Below, piece by piece: positions 26,537 to 35,498 of a DNA stretch of 64,000 nt. The stretch is from the NCBI GenBank assembly GCA_000403315.2, contig KE159641.1:126501-190500 (forward strand), written 5' to 3'. Made by a program: the position numbers and the translations under genes. The notes beneath the pieces are model-generated. The model ran no database searches and had not been told where the DNA came from. It saw only the letters and a program-made list of their open reading frames with translations. The first letter of the stretch is position 1; each line of letters starts with the position of its first letter. This stretch comes from Lachnospiraceae bacterium A2. GTDB lineage: Bacteria; Bacillota; Clostridia; Lachnospirales; Lachnospiraceae.

Positions 26537-26793
26537 CTATCCCTTTCTGCAAATTCACATAATTTCGCTTTAATGATAATTGATTAACTCTATTATGCTA
26601 CAAAAACAGCAAAAAGTGAATAGTTTTCAAAAGAAATTTAGCTGTTTTTTTGAAAAAATGCGAAAACAAGGAAAGAAGAAGGCTGGAAGATTTTTATTGG
26701 GACATACAAAAACATACTTATTCGCCAAATGACTTGCTGTTTCTCCTGAAAGAATGGCAAATCATTTGGCGCAAAGCCATAAAAGATTATCTT

Positions 26794-28269
26794 CTATGCA
26801 AAGGGGTTTTCCGTGGGATAAAGCATCCCCTTGGGCTGGTTAAAGTCAATTTCCTCCACTGGGACGCCTAGGTATTGAAATACCTCATACAAGGTTTTCC
26901 CAAAATGCCCAAATACAACAGCCCCATGGTGGGGATAATTTTTCTCAATCAGCACATGGCGGTAGAACCGGCCCATCTCCGGGATGGCAAAGACGCCGAT
27001 GGAGCCAAAGGAACGGGTGGCAACCGGCAGCACTTCCCCTTGGGCGATATAAGCGCGGATTTTTGCGTCCGAAGTGCTTTGCAGACGGTAAAAGGTAATA
27101 TCCCCCGGCGCAATATCCCCTTCCAGAGTCCCTTGGGTGACTTCTTCCGGCAGGCTCCGCGCCATAATAAGCTGGTATTTCATTTCACAGAAGGACAGCT
27201 TGCTGGATGGGGTATTTCCGCAGTGGAATCCCATAAAAGTGTCTTTCAGCGCATAATTAAATTTACCTTTTATTTCCTGCCCATACATGTCGGCAGGCAC
27301 GGAGTTATTGATGTCTAATAATGTTACCGTATCTTGGCTAATGACAGTCCCGATAAATTCACTGAGGGCGCCGTAAATATCCACTTCGCAGGACACTGGG
27401 ATTCCCCTCTGGGTCAGGCGGCTGTTCACATAGCAGGGCACAAAGCCAAACTGTGTCTGGAAAGCCGGCCAGCACTTCCCAGCAATGGCTGTAAACTCCC
27501 GGCTCCCTTTGTGGTTTTCCACCCAATCCAAGAGGGTAATCTCATACTGCGCCAGCTTGGAAAGGATTTCCGGCTTCTTATTCCCTGCGCCCAGTTCCTC
27601 TTCCATCTCTGCCACAACTGCCGGAATCCGCCCATCTCCAGCGTGATTGTTGAAAGATTCAAACAAATCCAGTTCTGAGTTTTCCTCAATTTCCACCCCA
27701 AGGTTATAAAGCTGCTTAATGGGTGCATTGCAGGCCAGAAAATCCTGCGGCCTTGGGCCGAAAGAAATAATTTTCAGGTTCCGAAGGCCAAGGATTGCCC
27801 TTGCAATTGGCCGGAACCCATGTATCATGTCGGCACATTCGTCTGCGGTCCCAACCGGATATTCCGGGATATAGGCCTTCAGGTTCCGAAGCTTTAAGTT
27901 ATAGCTGGCATTCAGCACGCCACAGTAGGCGTCGCCCCTGCCCTGCACCAAGTTATCCCCCGTTTCCTCTGCTGCCGCAACTACCATGGCCGGCCCGCCA
28001 AATTCCTTGATTAACAGTGTTTCGGCGGATTCCGGCCCGAAATTCCCTAGGTAAACCACCAAGGCATTGCACCTGGCTTCGCTAAGGTCAGCAAGGGCTT
28101 TTCGCATATGGATTTCATTTTCCACGCAGATGGGACATTCATAAATCTCCCCATATTTGTCCTGATAGGCTTTCACAAGGTTTTTCCGCCTTGTTTCGGA
28201 TAAGGCCATAGGGAAACAGTCCCGGCTTACGGCTACGATTCCAATTTTTTCTACTGGCATATTATTCAT
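26794..28269 (-). CDS. L-fucose isomerase family protein
   Basis: 491 residues of the FucI/AraA isomerase superfamily, which interconverts aldoses and ketoses with a divalent metal. The N-terminus IGIVAVSRDCFPMALSETRR and later GPRPQDFLACNAPIKQLYNLGVEIEE, PCYVNSRLTQRGIPVSCEVDIYG (the Glu/Asp metal-binding segment) and MGFHCGNTPSSKL support it. Next upstream is a xylulokinase-type kinase, then a divergent LacI regulator, so a sugar-to-ketose-phosphate pathway is likely. Substrate (fucose, arabinose or another sugar) is not determined. Confidence 0.85.
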   Translation of the reverse strand: MNNMPVEKIGIVAVSRDCFPMALSETRRKNLVKAYQDKYGEIYECPICVENEIHMRKALADLSEARCNALVVYLGNFGPESAETLLIKEFGGPAMVVAAAEETGDNLVQGRGDAYCGVLNASYNLKLRNLKAYIPEYPVGTADECADMIHGFRPIARAILGLRNLKIISFGPRPQDFLACNAPIKQLYNLGVEIEENSELDLFESFNNHAGDGRIPAVVAEMEEELGAGNKKPEILSKLAQYEITLLDWVENHKGSREFTAIAGKCWPAFQTQFGFVPCYVNSRLTQRGIPVSCEVDIYGALSEFIGTVISQDTVTLLDINNSVPADMYGQEIKGKFNYALKDTFMGFHCGNTPSSKLSFCEMKYQLIMARSLPEEVTQGTLEGDIAPGDITFYRLQSTSDAKIRAYIAQGEVLPVATRSFGSIGVFAIPEMGRFYRHVLIEKNYPHHGAVVFGHFGKTLYEVFQYLGVPVEEIDFNQPKGMLYPTENPFA

Positions 28270-28403
28270 GGTTTCTCCTCTCTTACTTCTTATTATATTT
28301 AGATTTAATTTTTATCGGTAGAGTTTCCTAGGAATGCTTTGTTCGCGAGGCACATTTCCTTCTTAGAAAAATGCCCAAGAAAATCCCTCTCGATATGTTC
28401 TCC

Positions 28404-29876
28404 TTATTTCAACGTTCCAAATAGCTGCTTGCAAGCTGGGTAGATTTCCTTAAACTGCTGGTAGCGTACTTCATAGAGGGCTGCCAAGGCTGGCTCCGGT
28501 TCTATGGTTTCTGTTACCTTCACGATGGCTTTTGCTGCCTGTTCTGCAGACTGGTATTCCCCACATGCTACGGCGGCTAGCATGGCTCCGCCCAGCGCAG
28601 GCCCTTCCTCCAGTTCCAGCACGTCAATCTTGATGTCCAGCACATTGGCAAGGATTTTTTTCCACAGGGGGCTTTTGGCGCCGCCGCCGCAGATTTTGGA
28701 ACGCTTTACCTCAATCCCCAAGGATTTTGCAACCTCAAGGGAATCCCGCAAGGCAAAAGCCACCCCTTCCAAGACTGCTTGGGTCATGTCTGCCCTTGTA
28801 GTGTCCATGGACATGCCGATAAATGTCCCCCTTGCATTGGGGTCGTTGTGGGGAGAGCGTTCCCCCATCAGGTAGGGCAGGAAAAATACATGGTTTTCCC
28901 CAAGCTTTTCGCTTATCCCCTCCTGCTCCTTGGCATATTCCTTGGTGCCTAGGATGTCATCCATCCACCATTTATTGCAGGAGGCCGCGCTGAGCATGCA
29001 CCCCATCAGGTGGTAGCTGCCGTCCGCATGGGCAAAGGAATGGAGGGCGTTGCCTTTATCTACCCCAAACTTTTCCGATGAGAGAAAGACCGTCCCACTG
29101 GTCCCCAGCGAAATATTGCAGGCCCTGTCCCCCACCGTGCCGGTACCTACTGCTGCCGCTGCATTGTCCCCAGCGCCTGCAGCAACCTTTACAGTTTCCG
29201 ATAACCCCAGCTCTTTTGCAATCTCTGGCTTTAGGCAGCCTACGGCCTCAAAGCTTTCATACACCTTGGGCAGCCATTCCTCCAAAATTCCGCAGATGCC
29301 ACACAATTCCTTGGACCAGCAACGATGCTCCACATCAAAAAACAGCGTGCCGGAAGCGTCCGACACATCCGTGCAGTGCACCCCGCACAGGCGGTATGCA
29401 AGGTAATCCTTGGGCAGCATAAGCTTGCGGATTCTTGCAAAATTTTCTGGCTCATGTTTCTTCATCCATAAGACTTTTGGAGCCGTAAATCCTGGAAATG
29501 AAATATTTGCCGTATGCTTTGCCAAGGTTTCCTGCCCAATCTTATGGTTCAGGTAATCGGATTCCTCCGCCGTCCGCCCGTCGTTCCACAAAATAGCCGG
29601 ACGGATAACTGCATCCTCTTCATCCAGCACTACCAGACCATGCATCTGCCCGCCAAAGCTAATGCCAGCCACCTCCGATTTATCCCTTCCCCAAAGCAGT
29701 TCCTTGATCCCTGCCATGGTTTCCCGGTACCAATCCTCTGGTTCCTGCTGGGACCATCCCGGTTTAGGGAAGCTGATAGGGTACTCCCGGTTCACAACCT
29801 TTAAAATACTGCCATCCCCCTGCATCAGCAAAAGCTTTACCGCAGAAGTCCCAAGGTCAATTCCTATGTAATTCAT
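28404..29876 (-). CDS. xylB: xylulokinase-type FGGY carbohydrate kinase
   Basis: 490 residues. It phosphorylates a ketose, typically D-xylulose, with ATP. N-terminal phosphate loop YIGIDLGTSAVKLLL, substrate region ISFGGQMHGLVVLDE and WNDGRTAEE, catalytic Asp in AAGAGDNAAAAVGTG (about 232), and C-terminal ATP site KICGGGAKSPLWKKILANVL. These match XylB. AGGAGG lies just before the ATG at 29876. The isomerase gene follows 134 bp downstream, and a LacI regulator is divergent. Symbol assigned by family; the true substrate may differ. Confidence 0.88.
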   Translation of the reverse strand: MNYIGIDLGTSAVKLLLMQGDGSILKVVNREYPISFPKPGWSQQEPEDWYRETMAGIKELLWGRDKSEVAGISFGGQMHGLVVLDEEDAVIRPAILWNDGRTAEESDYLNHKIGQETLAKHTANISFPGFTAPKVLWMKKHEPENFARIRKLMLPKDYLAYRLCGVHCTDVSDASGTLFFDVEHRCWSKELCGICGILEEWLPKVYESFEAVGCLKPEIAKELGLSETVKVAAGAGDNAAAAVGTGTVGDRACNISLGTSGTVFLSSEKFGVDKGNALHSFAHADGSYHLMGCMLSAASCNKWWMDDILGTKEYAKEQEGISEKLGENHVFFLPYLMGERSPHNDPNARGTFIGMSMDTTRADMTQAVLEGVAFALRDSLEVAKSLGIEVKRSKICGGGAKSPLWKKILANVLDIKIDVLELEEGPALGGAMLAAVACGEYQSAEQAAKAIVKVTETIEPEPALAALYEVRYQQFKEIYPACKQLFGTLK

Positions 29877-29891
29877 GGGTTCCTCCTATAT

Positions 29892-29903
29892 GTGCACGTG
29901 CAC
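29892..29903. promoter_or_regulatory. palindromic operator upstream of xylB-type gene
   Basis: GTGCACGTGCAC, a perfect 12-bp palindrome 15 bp upstream of the start codon and directly before the ribosome binding site. Placement and central CG symmetry fit a LacI-family operator; the divergent LacI gene at 30158 is the obvious candidate. Confidence 0.6.
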
Positions 29904-30157
29904 GTTTTTCTTTCATCATAACCCTGGAATAGGATTTTTACAACTGGTTTTTGCGTTGGCGGGAATATTTATATATTTTTGCTAAATTCCTGTTTTAAAA
30001 TTTGTGCATTTTTTTGCAATGGAACGATTCCTTGCATATATTACTCCGGAAGTATGAAACCAGATAAAGACAGAACCTTGACTTCCCAAGAAATATCTGT
30101 AATATAGAAACCAACGGCATTACCGCTTTAAAACAACGCATTTTTGGGAGGTGCACC

Positions 30158-31174
30158 ATGGCGACAATGAAAGAAATTGCAGACCTGTCCGGCGTTTCCC
30201 GGGGCACAGTGGACCGGGTCTTAAACGGCCGGGGCTCTGTCCGCCCGGAAACAGCCAAACGGGTGATGGAAATTGCAGAACAGCTAAACTACCAGCCCAA
30301 CAAGGCTGGGCTTATCCTTGCTGCCCAGAAGAAAAACTTAAAAATCGGCGTCCTCCTCTTCCAAGACACCAACCCCTTTTTTCAGGAAGTGCTGGAAGGG
30401 GTTGACGCAAAAGCAAGGGAACTGTCCGGCTACAACTGCCAAGTTTCCATCCGCCAAGTCCCCTTTGACGAAGCCTGCCAGCTACAGGCCATGGACAGCC
30501 TTTTATCAGAACACATCCATGGGCTGGTGATTTCCCCCTACAACGCCCCCTGCATTGCAGAGAAAATCAACCAGTTTGCGGCACTGGGAATTCCCGTGAT
30601 TACTACAAATACAGATATTCCCTCCCACCGCATGGCCTATGTGGGCAGCAATTATTTTCTCTCTGGGCAGACCGCTGCCGGCCTTTTGGGGCGGATGACC
30701 TTTGGGGAAACCAAGGTTGGGATACTCACCGGCTCCTCCCATATCCTTTGCCATACCGAGCGGATTGCAGGGTTTACGGAAACTGTCCGCAGCCATTATC
30801 CCCATATCTGCATTGCAGAAATTTTGGAAAACCATGACAATGACAAGGAAAGCTATGAAAAAGTGGAACAGCTCCTTACGCGCCGCCCCGATATCAACGC
30901 CCTTTATTTTACCGCAGCAGGGGTCTATGGAGGGTGCCAGGCCGTACGTTCCCTTGGGCTTTCGGGAAACATCAAGATTTTTACCTATGACAATGTGGAA
31001 ACCACTGCAGAACTTGTGAGAACCGGCGTGATTACTGCTACCATCTGCCAGCAGCCTTTTGTGCAGGGCTACCGGCCGTTGGAATTGCTTTCCAGATATT
31101 TGCTGGAAGGCGCTGCGCCGGAGGAGGAATTTTACTATACAGATATTGATATCCGGATTCGGGAGAATATTTGA
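30158..31174 (+). CDS. LacI family transcriptional regulator
   Basis: 338 residues. The N-terminal LacI helix-turn-helix (MKEIADLSGVSRGTVDRVLN, then RPETAKRVMEIAEQLNYQPN) is followed by a type I periplasmic-binding-protein fold (about 60-335; KIGVLLFQDTNPFFQEVLEG, GLVISPYN, VITTNTDI, AYVGSNYFLSGQTAAGLL). The PBP part resembles sugar-ABC-transporter receptors. GGGAGG is upstream. It is divergent from the kinase-isomerase operon and probably represses it until sugar binds. Convergent with the MATE gene. Confidence 0.92.
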   Translation: MATMKEIADLSGVSRGTVDRVLNGRGSVRPETAKRVMEIAEQLNYQPNKAGLILAAQKKNLKIGVLLFQDTNPFFQEVLEGVDAKARELSGYNCQVSIRQVPFDEACQLQAMDSLLSEHIHGLVISPYNAPCIAEKINQFAALGIPVITTNTDIPSHRMAYVGSNYFLSGQTAAGLLGRMTFGETKVGILTGSSHILCHTERIAGFTETVRSHYPHICIAEILENHDNDKESYEKVEQLLTRRPDINALYFTAAGVYGGCQAVRSLGLSGNIKIFTYDNVETTAELVRTGVITATICQQPFVQGYRPLELLSRYLLEGAAPEEEFYYTDIDIRIRENI

Positions 31175-31179
31175 AAACC

Positions 31180-32538
31180 TTATCCTCCCTCAAACTCCCG
31201 GGTAATGTCCTTGAGCCACTTAAAGCTTTTATAATGATGGTACACCACTGGGATTTTCCAGAACTCATCCAAGCACAGGATAAAATAGACTGCCATCGGC
31301 GGCAGCTTCAGCACAAATGCTGCTAAAACCCCCAACGGTACGCTGACGCACCACATATCGATGATATCACAGACCATCCCAAACCGAGAATCGCCCCCTG
31401 CCCGGAAAATCCCGGCAATCAGCAGGGTATTCATGGCCTGCCCCACCACATAATAGGAACTGATTAGCAGCATGGTGTCCAGATAGCCCGCCGCCCGCTC
31501 TGTCAGGCTAAAAAACAGGAATACCAGCGGGCGGATGAGCAGCAGGAACAGCCCCGTCAATATCCCAACCGCCAGCGTCACATGGCAGGAACGCCTAGCG
31601 TCCCGCTTTGCCAGTTCCATTTTCCCTTCGCCAATCTCAATCCCCAAAAGCACGGTAGCCCCAGCCCCAAGGGCAAAGCACAGGATGGTGCACAGGTTCC
31701 TGACAGTGGACGCCACGGAGCTTGCCGCCACCACATCCGCATTGAGCCGCCCCATAATGGCAGAATACATAGAAAAGGCTACCGTCCACGTGCAGTCATT
31801 AATCAAGGCAGGGACTGCGTATTTTACAAAATCCTGAAACAGCAGCTTATGGCTCCCAAACATCACCCGAAGGTCAATGGAAAATACTTTTCCCCGGAAG
31901 GCATCGAAAAGGCACAGCAGCAATTCCACAATCCGGGCCGTTACGGTCCCAATCGCCACGCCAATGACACCCAGCTTGGGCGCGCCGCCAATCCCAAAAA
32001 TAAAAACTGCATTTAATATGATGTTCATTGCCAGCGCTGTCGTGCTGATCACAGTACTTAAAGGCGCACGTTCCATGCTCCGCAGGGCACAGAGGTACAC
32101 TTGTGAAAAGCTCATGCACACATAGGACACTCCGATAATCCGAAGATACCCAGCGCCAATAAAAACCAGTTCCCCGTCATTGGTATAAATCCTCATCAAA
32201 GCCTCCGGGGCTGCCACTGCCCCAATGGCAAGGACGGCGGTAATTACAGCCGCAATCTTGATGGCAATCCCCATGACGGCTTGGATGGAATTAGTATCCT
32301 TCTTCCCCCAATACTGGGAAGCCAGCATCGTAACGCCGGAAGAAATGCCAAAAAACACCCCGGACAGCAGGAACTGGAACTGGTTTGCCAAAGACACGGC
32401 GGATAATTCCGTCTGCCCCACATACCCCAGCATAAAAACGTCTGCGGAATTTACCGCATTTGTAATAAAATTTTGGATGGTAATCGGTATCACCAGCGAC
32501 GCAAGCCCATGGTAAAACCGTTTGCTTTCTGCTTTCAT
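31180..32538 (-). CDS. MATE family efflux transporter
   Basis: About 452 residues, twelve transmembrane helices. The start KAESKRFYHGLASLVIPITIQNFITN and repeated helices (VDVFMLGYVG-type signature as ADVFMLGYVGQTELSAVSLA) identify a MatE/MATE multidrug and toxin extrusion pump, driven by H+ or Na+. ATG 32538 is chosen; an alternative ATG six codons upstream (32556) cannot be excluded because neither has a strong ribosome binding site. The longer ORF is rejected. The 3' end lies 5 bp from the convergent LacI gene. Substrate unknown. Confidence 0.9.
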   Translation of the reverse strand: MKAESKRFYHGLASLVIPITIQNFITNAVNSADVFMLGYVGQTELSAVSLANQFQFLLSGVFFGISSGVTMLASQYWGKKDTNSIQAVMGIAIKIAAVITAVLAIGAVAAPEALMRIYTNDGELVFIGAGYLRIIGVSYVCMSFSQVYLCALRSMERAPLSTVISTTALAMNIILNAVFIFGIGGAPKLGVIGVAIGTVTARIVELLLCLFDAFRGKVFSIDLRVMFGSHKLLFQDFVKYAVPALINDCTWTVAFSMYSAIMGRLNADVVAASSVASTVRNLCTILCFALGAGATVLLGIEIGEGKMELAKRDARRSCHVTLAVGILTGLFLLLIRPLVFLFFSLTERAAGYLDTMLLISSYYVVGQAMNTLLIAGIFRAGGDSRFGMVCDIIDMWCVSVPLGVLAAFVLKLPPMAVYFILCLDEFWKIPVVYHHYKSFKWLKDITREFEGG

Positions 32539-32724
32539 TCTAAAACCCCCAACCATTGCTTCTCTTTGTATCCACAAATATAGGTATGTAACCATGTTTC
32601 CTTCATGAAAAATATCTGTATCAGCGGCTGCTTTTCCTATACAGAAAAAGAACCCCAAAACCATACCGGCTCTGGGAATCTTTTTGGCAGCAGCTATTTC
32701 TTTTCAGACATTACCAAACATGCA

Positions 32725-33822
32725 CTAAACATTAAAGCGGAACAGGATGACATCCCCATCTTTTACGATATAGTCCTTCCCTTCCAGCCCTACCAGCCCT
32801 TTTTCCTTAGCGGCTGCAAGGGAACCGCAGTCCAGCAAGTCTTGGTAATTCACCACTTCGGCACGGATAAAGCCGCGCTCAAAGTCAGAGTGGATTTTCC
32901 CTGCCGCCTGCGGCGCTTTCGTGCCTTTTTTGATGGTCCATGCACGGGTTTCATCCTCCCCGGAAGTCAGGTAACTGATAAGCCCGAGGAGGCTGTAGCT
33001 TGCCTTAATCAATTTTTCAAGGCCAGATTCCTTAAGTCCCAGTTCTTCTAAGAACATCGCCTTCTCATCCTCGTCCAGCTCTGCAATTTCCTGCTCAATC
33101 TGGGCGCAGATCACAAAGACCTCACAGCCCTCATCTTCTGCATTTTTCCGCACTTCCTGTACAAATGCATTTCCTGCGCCATCGTCCGCCAAATCATCCT
33201 CTGTAACATTTGCCGCATAAATCACAGGCTTTGCCGTCAGAAGGTTATAGCCTTGGAACCAGAGTTCTTCCTCTTCGTCCTCCAGCTCAAAGGTCTTGGC
33301 AAGCTTCCCATCTTCCAGATAAGCCTTCACCCGCTCCAAAAGTTTCAGCTCCTTGGCCAGGACCTTGTCCATCCTTGCGCCCTTGCTGGCCTTGGCAATC
33401 CGCCGCTCTAAAATCTCAATGTCGGAAAAAATCAGTTCCAAGTTGATGGTTTCAATATCCCGCACTGGATTAATGCTCCCATCCACATGGACAATATTGC
33501 TGTCCTCAAAACAGCGCACCACATGGACAATGGCATCCACCTCGCGGATATTGGAAAGGAACTGGTTCCCTAGCCCCTCCCCTTTGCTGGCGCCCTTTAC
33601 CAGCCCGGCAATGTCTACAAACTCAATGGCTGCCGGAGTCACTTTTTTCGACTGGTACAAATCCCCCAGCTTTTTCAGGCGTCCATCCGGCACTGCCACA
33701 ATACCCACATTGGGGTCTATGGTGCAGAAAGGGTAATTGGCGGACTCTGCCCCTGCCTTTGTCAGTGAATTGAATAATGTGCTTTTCCCTACATTGGGCA
33801 ATCCTACGATCCCTAGTTTCAT
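32725..33822 (-). CDS. ychF: redox-regulated ATPase YchF
   Basis: 365 residues, exactly the family size. Obg-like P-loop ATPase: G1 GLPNVGKST (7-15), switch region CTIDPNVGIV, DIAGLVKGASKGEGLGNQF (G3), and ANVTEDDL near G4, with a C-terminal TGS domain (about 280-363; AWTIKKGTKAPQAAGKIHSD, FIRAEVVNYQDLL). YchF binds ATP rather than GTP and associates with ribosomes in stress responses. Transcribed alone. Confidence 0.96.
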   Translation of the reverse strand: MKLGIVGLPNVGKSTLFNSLTKAGAESANYPFCTIDPNVGIVAVPDGRLKKLGDLYQSKKVTPAAIEFVDIAGLVKGASKGEGLGNQFLSNIREVDAIVHVVRCFEDSNIVHVDGSINPVRDIETINLELIFSDIEILERRIAKASKGARMDKVLAKELKLLERVKAYLEDGKLAKTFELEDEEEELWFQGYNLLTAKPVIYAANVTEDDLADDGAGNAFVQEVRKNAEDEGCEVFVICAQIEQEIAELDEDEKAMFLEELGLKESGLEKLIKASYSLLGLISYLTSGEDETRAWTIKKGTKAPQAAGKIHSDFERGFIRAEVVNYQDLLDCGSLAAAKEKGLVGLEGKDYIVKDGDVILFRFNV

Positions 33823-33909
33823 TTTTCTATATACCTCCTTGAAAATGCCTCAAAATAGGCGGTTTTCGTAATTTCTATATTTCTTCGAGTACCAATCCAA
33901 GTACCAATT

Positions 33910-34110
33910 TTATATGATTTTGAGCACTTTTTCAATATTCTGCACTTCCTTTTCATCGTCTGTCACATGGACATACTGATTCATGGTGATTCCTATGTTG
34001 GAATATCCCAATATCATTTGCAAGGTCTTTGGCCACATTCCACTTTCAATGCATTGAGCAGCAAACGTATGTCTTAGTATATGTATGGAAAAGATAACCG
34101 CTGCTTCTGT
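33910..34110 (-). pseudogene. tyrosine-type integrase, C-terminal remnant
   Basis: About 66 codons ending in TAA at 33910: ILRHTFAAQCIESGMWPKTL, QMILGYSNIGITMNQYVHVT, then DDEKEVQNIEKVLKII. This holds the HxxR motif (RHTF), the Gly-rich LGYSN segment and the catalytic Tyr (NQYVHV) of phage and transposon integrases. The N-terminal two thirds are missing and no start is present. It lies next to the nested inverted repeat and a family A copy, marking an old integration site. Confidence 0.8.
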
Positions 34111-34183
34111 ATTCCAACAAGAATATTTTGATACAGGCTAATATTATATCATATCCTCTGGCATTTTGGAATAGTCAAATACC

Positions 34184-34379
34184 TTTGAGTTTCCCCATTT
34201 TTTATAATAGCCGATACTATAGAGCCAAAAGGTCTTGCTGCCTTTGGCAGCATAGACATCTTGCACAAAAAGCGCTCTGAAAAGCTGGCTTTCCAGAGCG
34301 TTTTTATGTGCAAAGTGTTTCCATCACTTTGTGACGGAAACCTTTTGGCTCTATGAATTGCAAAATGGGGAAACTCAAA
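34184..34379. repeat. 196-bp nested inverted repeat
   Basis: Outer arms TTTGAGTTTCCCCATTTT (34184-34201) and AAAATGGGGAAACTCAAA (34362-34379) are perfect 18-mers. Inner arms ATAGAGCCAAAAGGT (34219-34233) and ACCTTTTGGCTCTAT (34340-34354) are perfect 15-mers. In the centre TTGCACAAAAAGCGCTCTG pairs with CAGAGCGTTTTT...TGTGCAA, a bidirectional terminator-like hairpin. The whole can fold into one long structure. It could be a MITE or the end of the integrase-bearing element. Confidence 0.85.
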
Positions 34380-34517
34380 TCAAACACCCCGCAGCAAGCT
34401 ATGGGGCATGACCTGGCTTGTTCTTTCCGCCCCAAGGGGCGGGGTATTCAACCCTCGCGGCATTCGCCAAATACCGCGCAAGCGCGGCTGCTTGGCTCAT
34501 TGTTCGCGGGAATAAAT
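34379..34517 (+). repeat. repeat family A, copy D
   Basis: Starts TCAAACACCCCGCAGCAAGC (first base shared with the inverted repeat arm) and continues through GCCCCAAGGGGCGGGG and CGCGCAAGCGCGG to GCGGGAATAAAT. One bp is missing in the third hairpin relative to other copies. Confidence 0.82.
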
Positions 34518-34688
34518 AAGGCAAGGCCAATTTGAGGAAAAAGATAAAAGGCCACGATTCCAAAGAACTTGAAACCGAGATTATGCAGTTGGCATAATCA
34601 TCCGTATTAATCATTATATAGGAACAAACGGGCATATAGAAACCCAAAATCTATATGCCCTATTTTTTGCCATAAAAGAGTTGCCATG

Positions 34689-35168
34689 CTATCCCACTAG
34701 CATCTCATAATGCATATCCAATTTATCTGTCCCTTCAATCACCGCTGTTTTCCCAGACGCAGAAAACCCATGTGCTTCATAGAATTCCCTTGCCTTCTGG
34801 TTCTCGGCAATGACCCATAAATAAATGGAGAACTTTCCCTGCTGCCTTGCCTCTTGAACTGTCTTATCCAACAACTGTGTGCCAATGCCTTGCCCTAGAA
34901 AAAACGGCTCTACATAGAATTCGCAGATTTCAATAGCATCTGCTCTCCGCTGCCTATTTATGACACCTTTTACAATCCCGTCGTCATAGACCAGCATCTG
35001 TTCCAACAGCTTATGATTCTTGTTATAGTGCCCTGCAAGGCTTACCACCTGTAATTCCTGAAAGGACACGGCATCGTTTTGGAATATGTCCCGGTATGCC
35101 ACCCGTTTGCCAAAAATAATGATTTCTGCTATCCGAGGAATGTCCCTTGCTTCTGCATTCCGTACCAT
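34689..35168 (-). CDS. GNAT family N-acetyltransferase
   Basis: 159 residues, single GNAT fold. The acetyl-CoA-binding motif A is EPFFLGQGIGTQLLDKTVQE (Q/RxxGxG/A as GQGIGT), followed by LWVIAENQKAREFYEAHGF, typical of motif B. N-terminal RNAEARDIPRIAEI. AGGAGG precedes the ATG by 9 bases. Substrate unknown; could acetylate a small molecule, antibiotic or protein N-terminus. Stand-alone gene. Confidence 0.9.
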   Translation of the reverse strand: MVRNAEARDIPRIAEIIIFGKRVAYRDIFQNDAVSFQELQVVSLAGHYNKNHKLLEQMLVYDDGIVKGVINRQRRADAIEICEFYVEPFFLGQGIGTQLLDKTVQEARQQGKFSIYLWVIAENQKAREFYEAHGFSASGKTAVIEGTDKLDMHYEMLVG

Positions 35169-35207
35169 CGCCGCTTTCCTCCTGTTCTTGTGCTCGGGAA
35201 CCCACCC

Positions 35208-35402
35208 TTAAGATTCTAAGAGCCGTACATTTATGGCTCTCTCCTTATTTTCATTACGGACAATTTTATAACTAACCTTCTGCCCAATATATGACCGATC
35301 CATACCAAGATTATCAAATTCATGGAAAAAAACATTATTAGGCATATGTTCAATAATTCTTATAGGACAACGTTTGGCAAACCCACATGAACTCCCAGCC
35401 TC
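35208..35402 (-). pseudogene. cold-shock-like domain fragment
   Basis: Minus-strand frame between a TAG (about 35403) and the TAA at 35208: CGFAKRCPIRIIEHMPNNVF then FHEFDNLGMDRSYIGQKVSY, KIVRNENKERAINVRLLES. The order GF-x-VFFHEFD-x-GQKVSYKIV-x-AINV resembles an OB-fold cold-shock domain. No credible start is present. Too weak for a gene call; reported as a likely remnant. Confidence 0.35.
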
Positions 35403-35460
35403 AGTCTAGATGACTTGAACACTTTGCATGCCAAATACGCCTTTCCTATGAAATGAAAAA

Positions 35461-35497
35461 GGAAAAGCCCAGAGAACTGCGCCTTTGTGGCTTTCCC
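35461..35497 (-). terminator. rho-independent terminator of agr-linked operon
   Basis: Stem GGAAAAGCC (35461-35469) pairs with GGCTTTCCC (35489-35497, one mismatch); read on the minus strand it is followed by CTTTTTC. It lies 2 bp after the stop of the response-regulator gene. Confidence 0.65.
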
Positions 35498-35498
35498 T

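Noticed and set aside
26650-26871. Plus-strand frame of 73 codons
   Set aside because: TTG start without a ribosome binding site; it overlaps the end of the isomerase gene and contains an inverted repeat (CGCCAAATGA / TCATTTGGCG).
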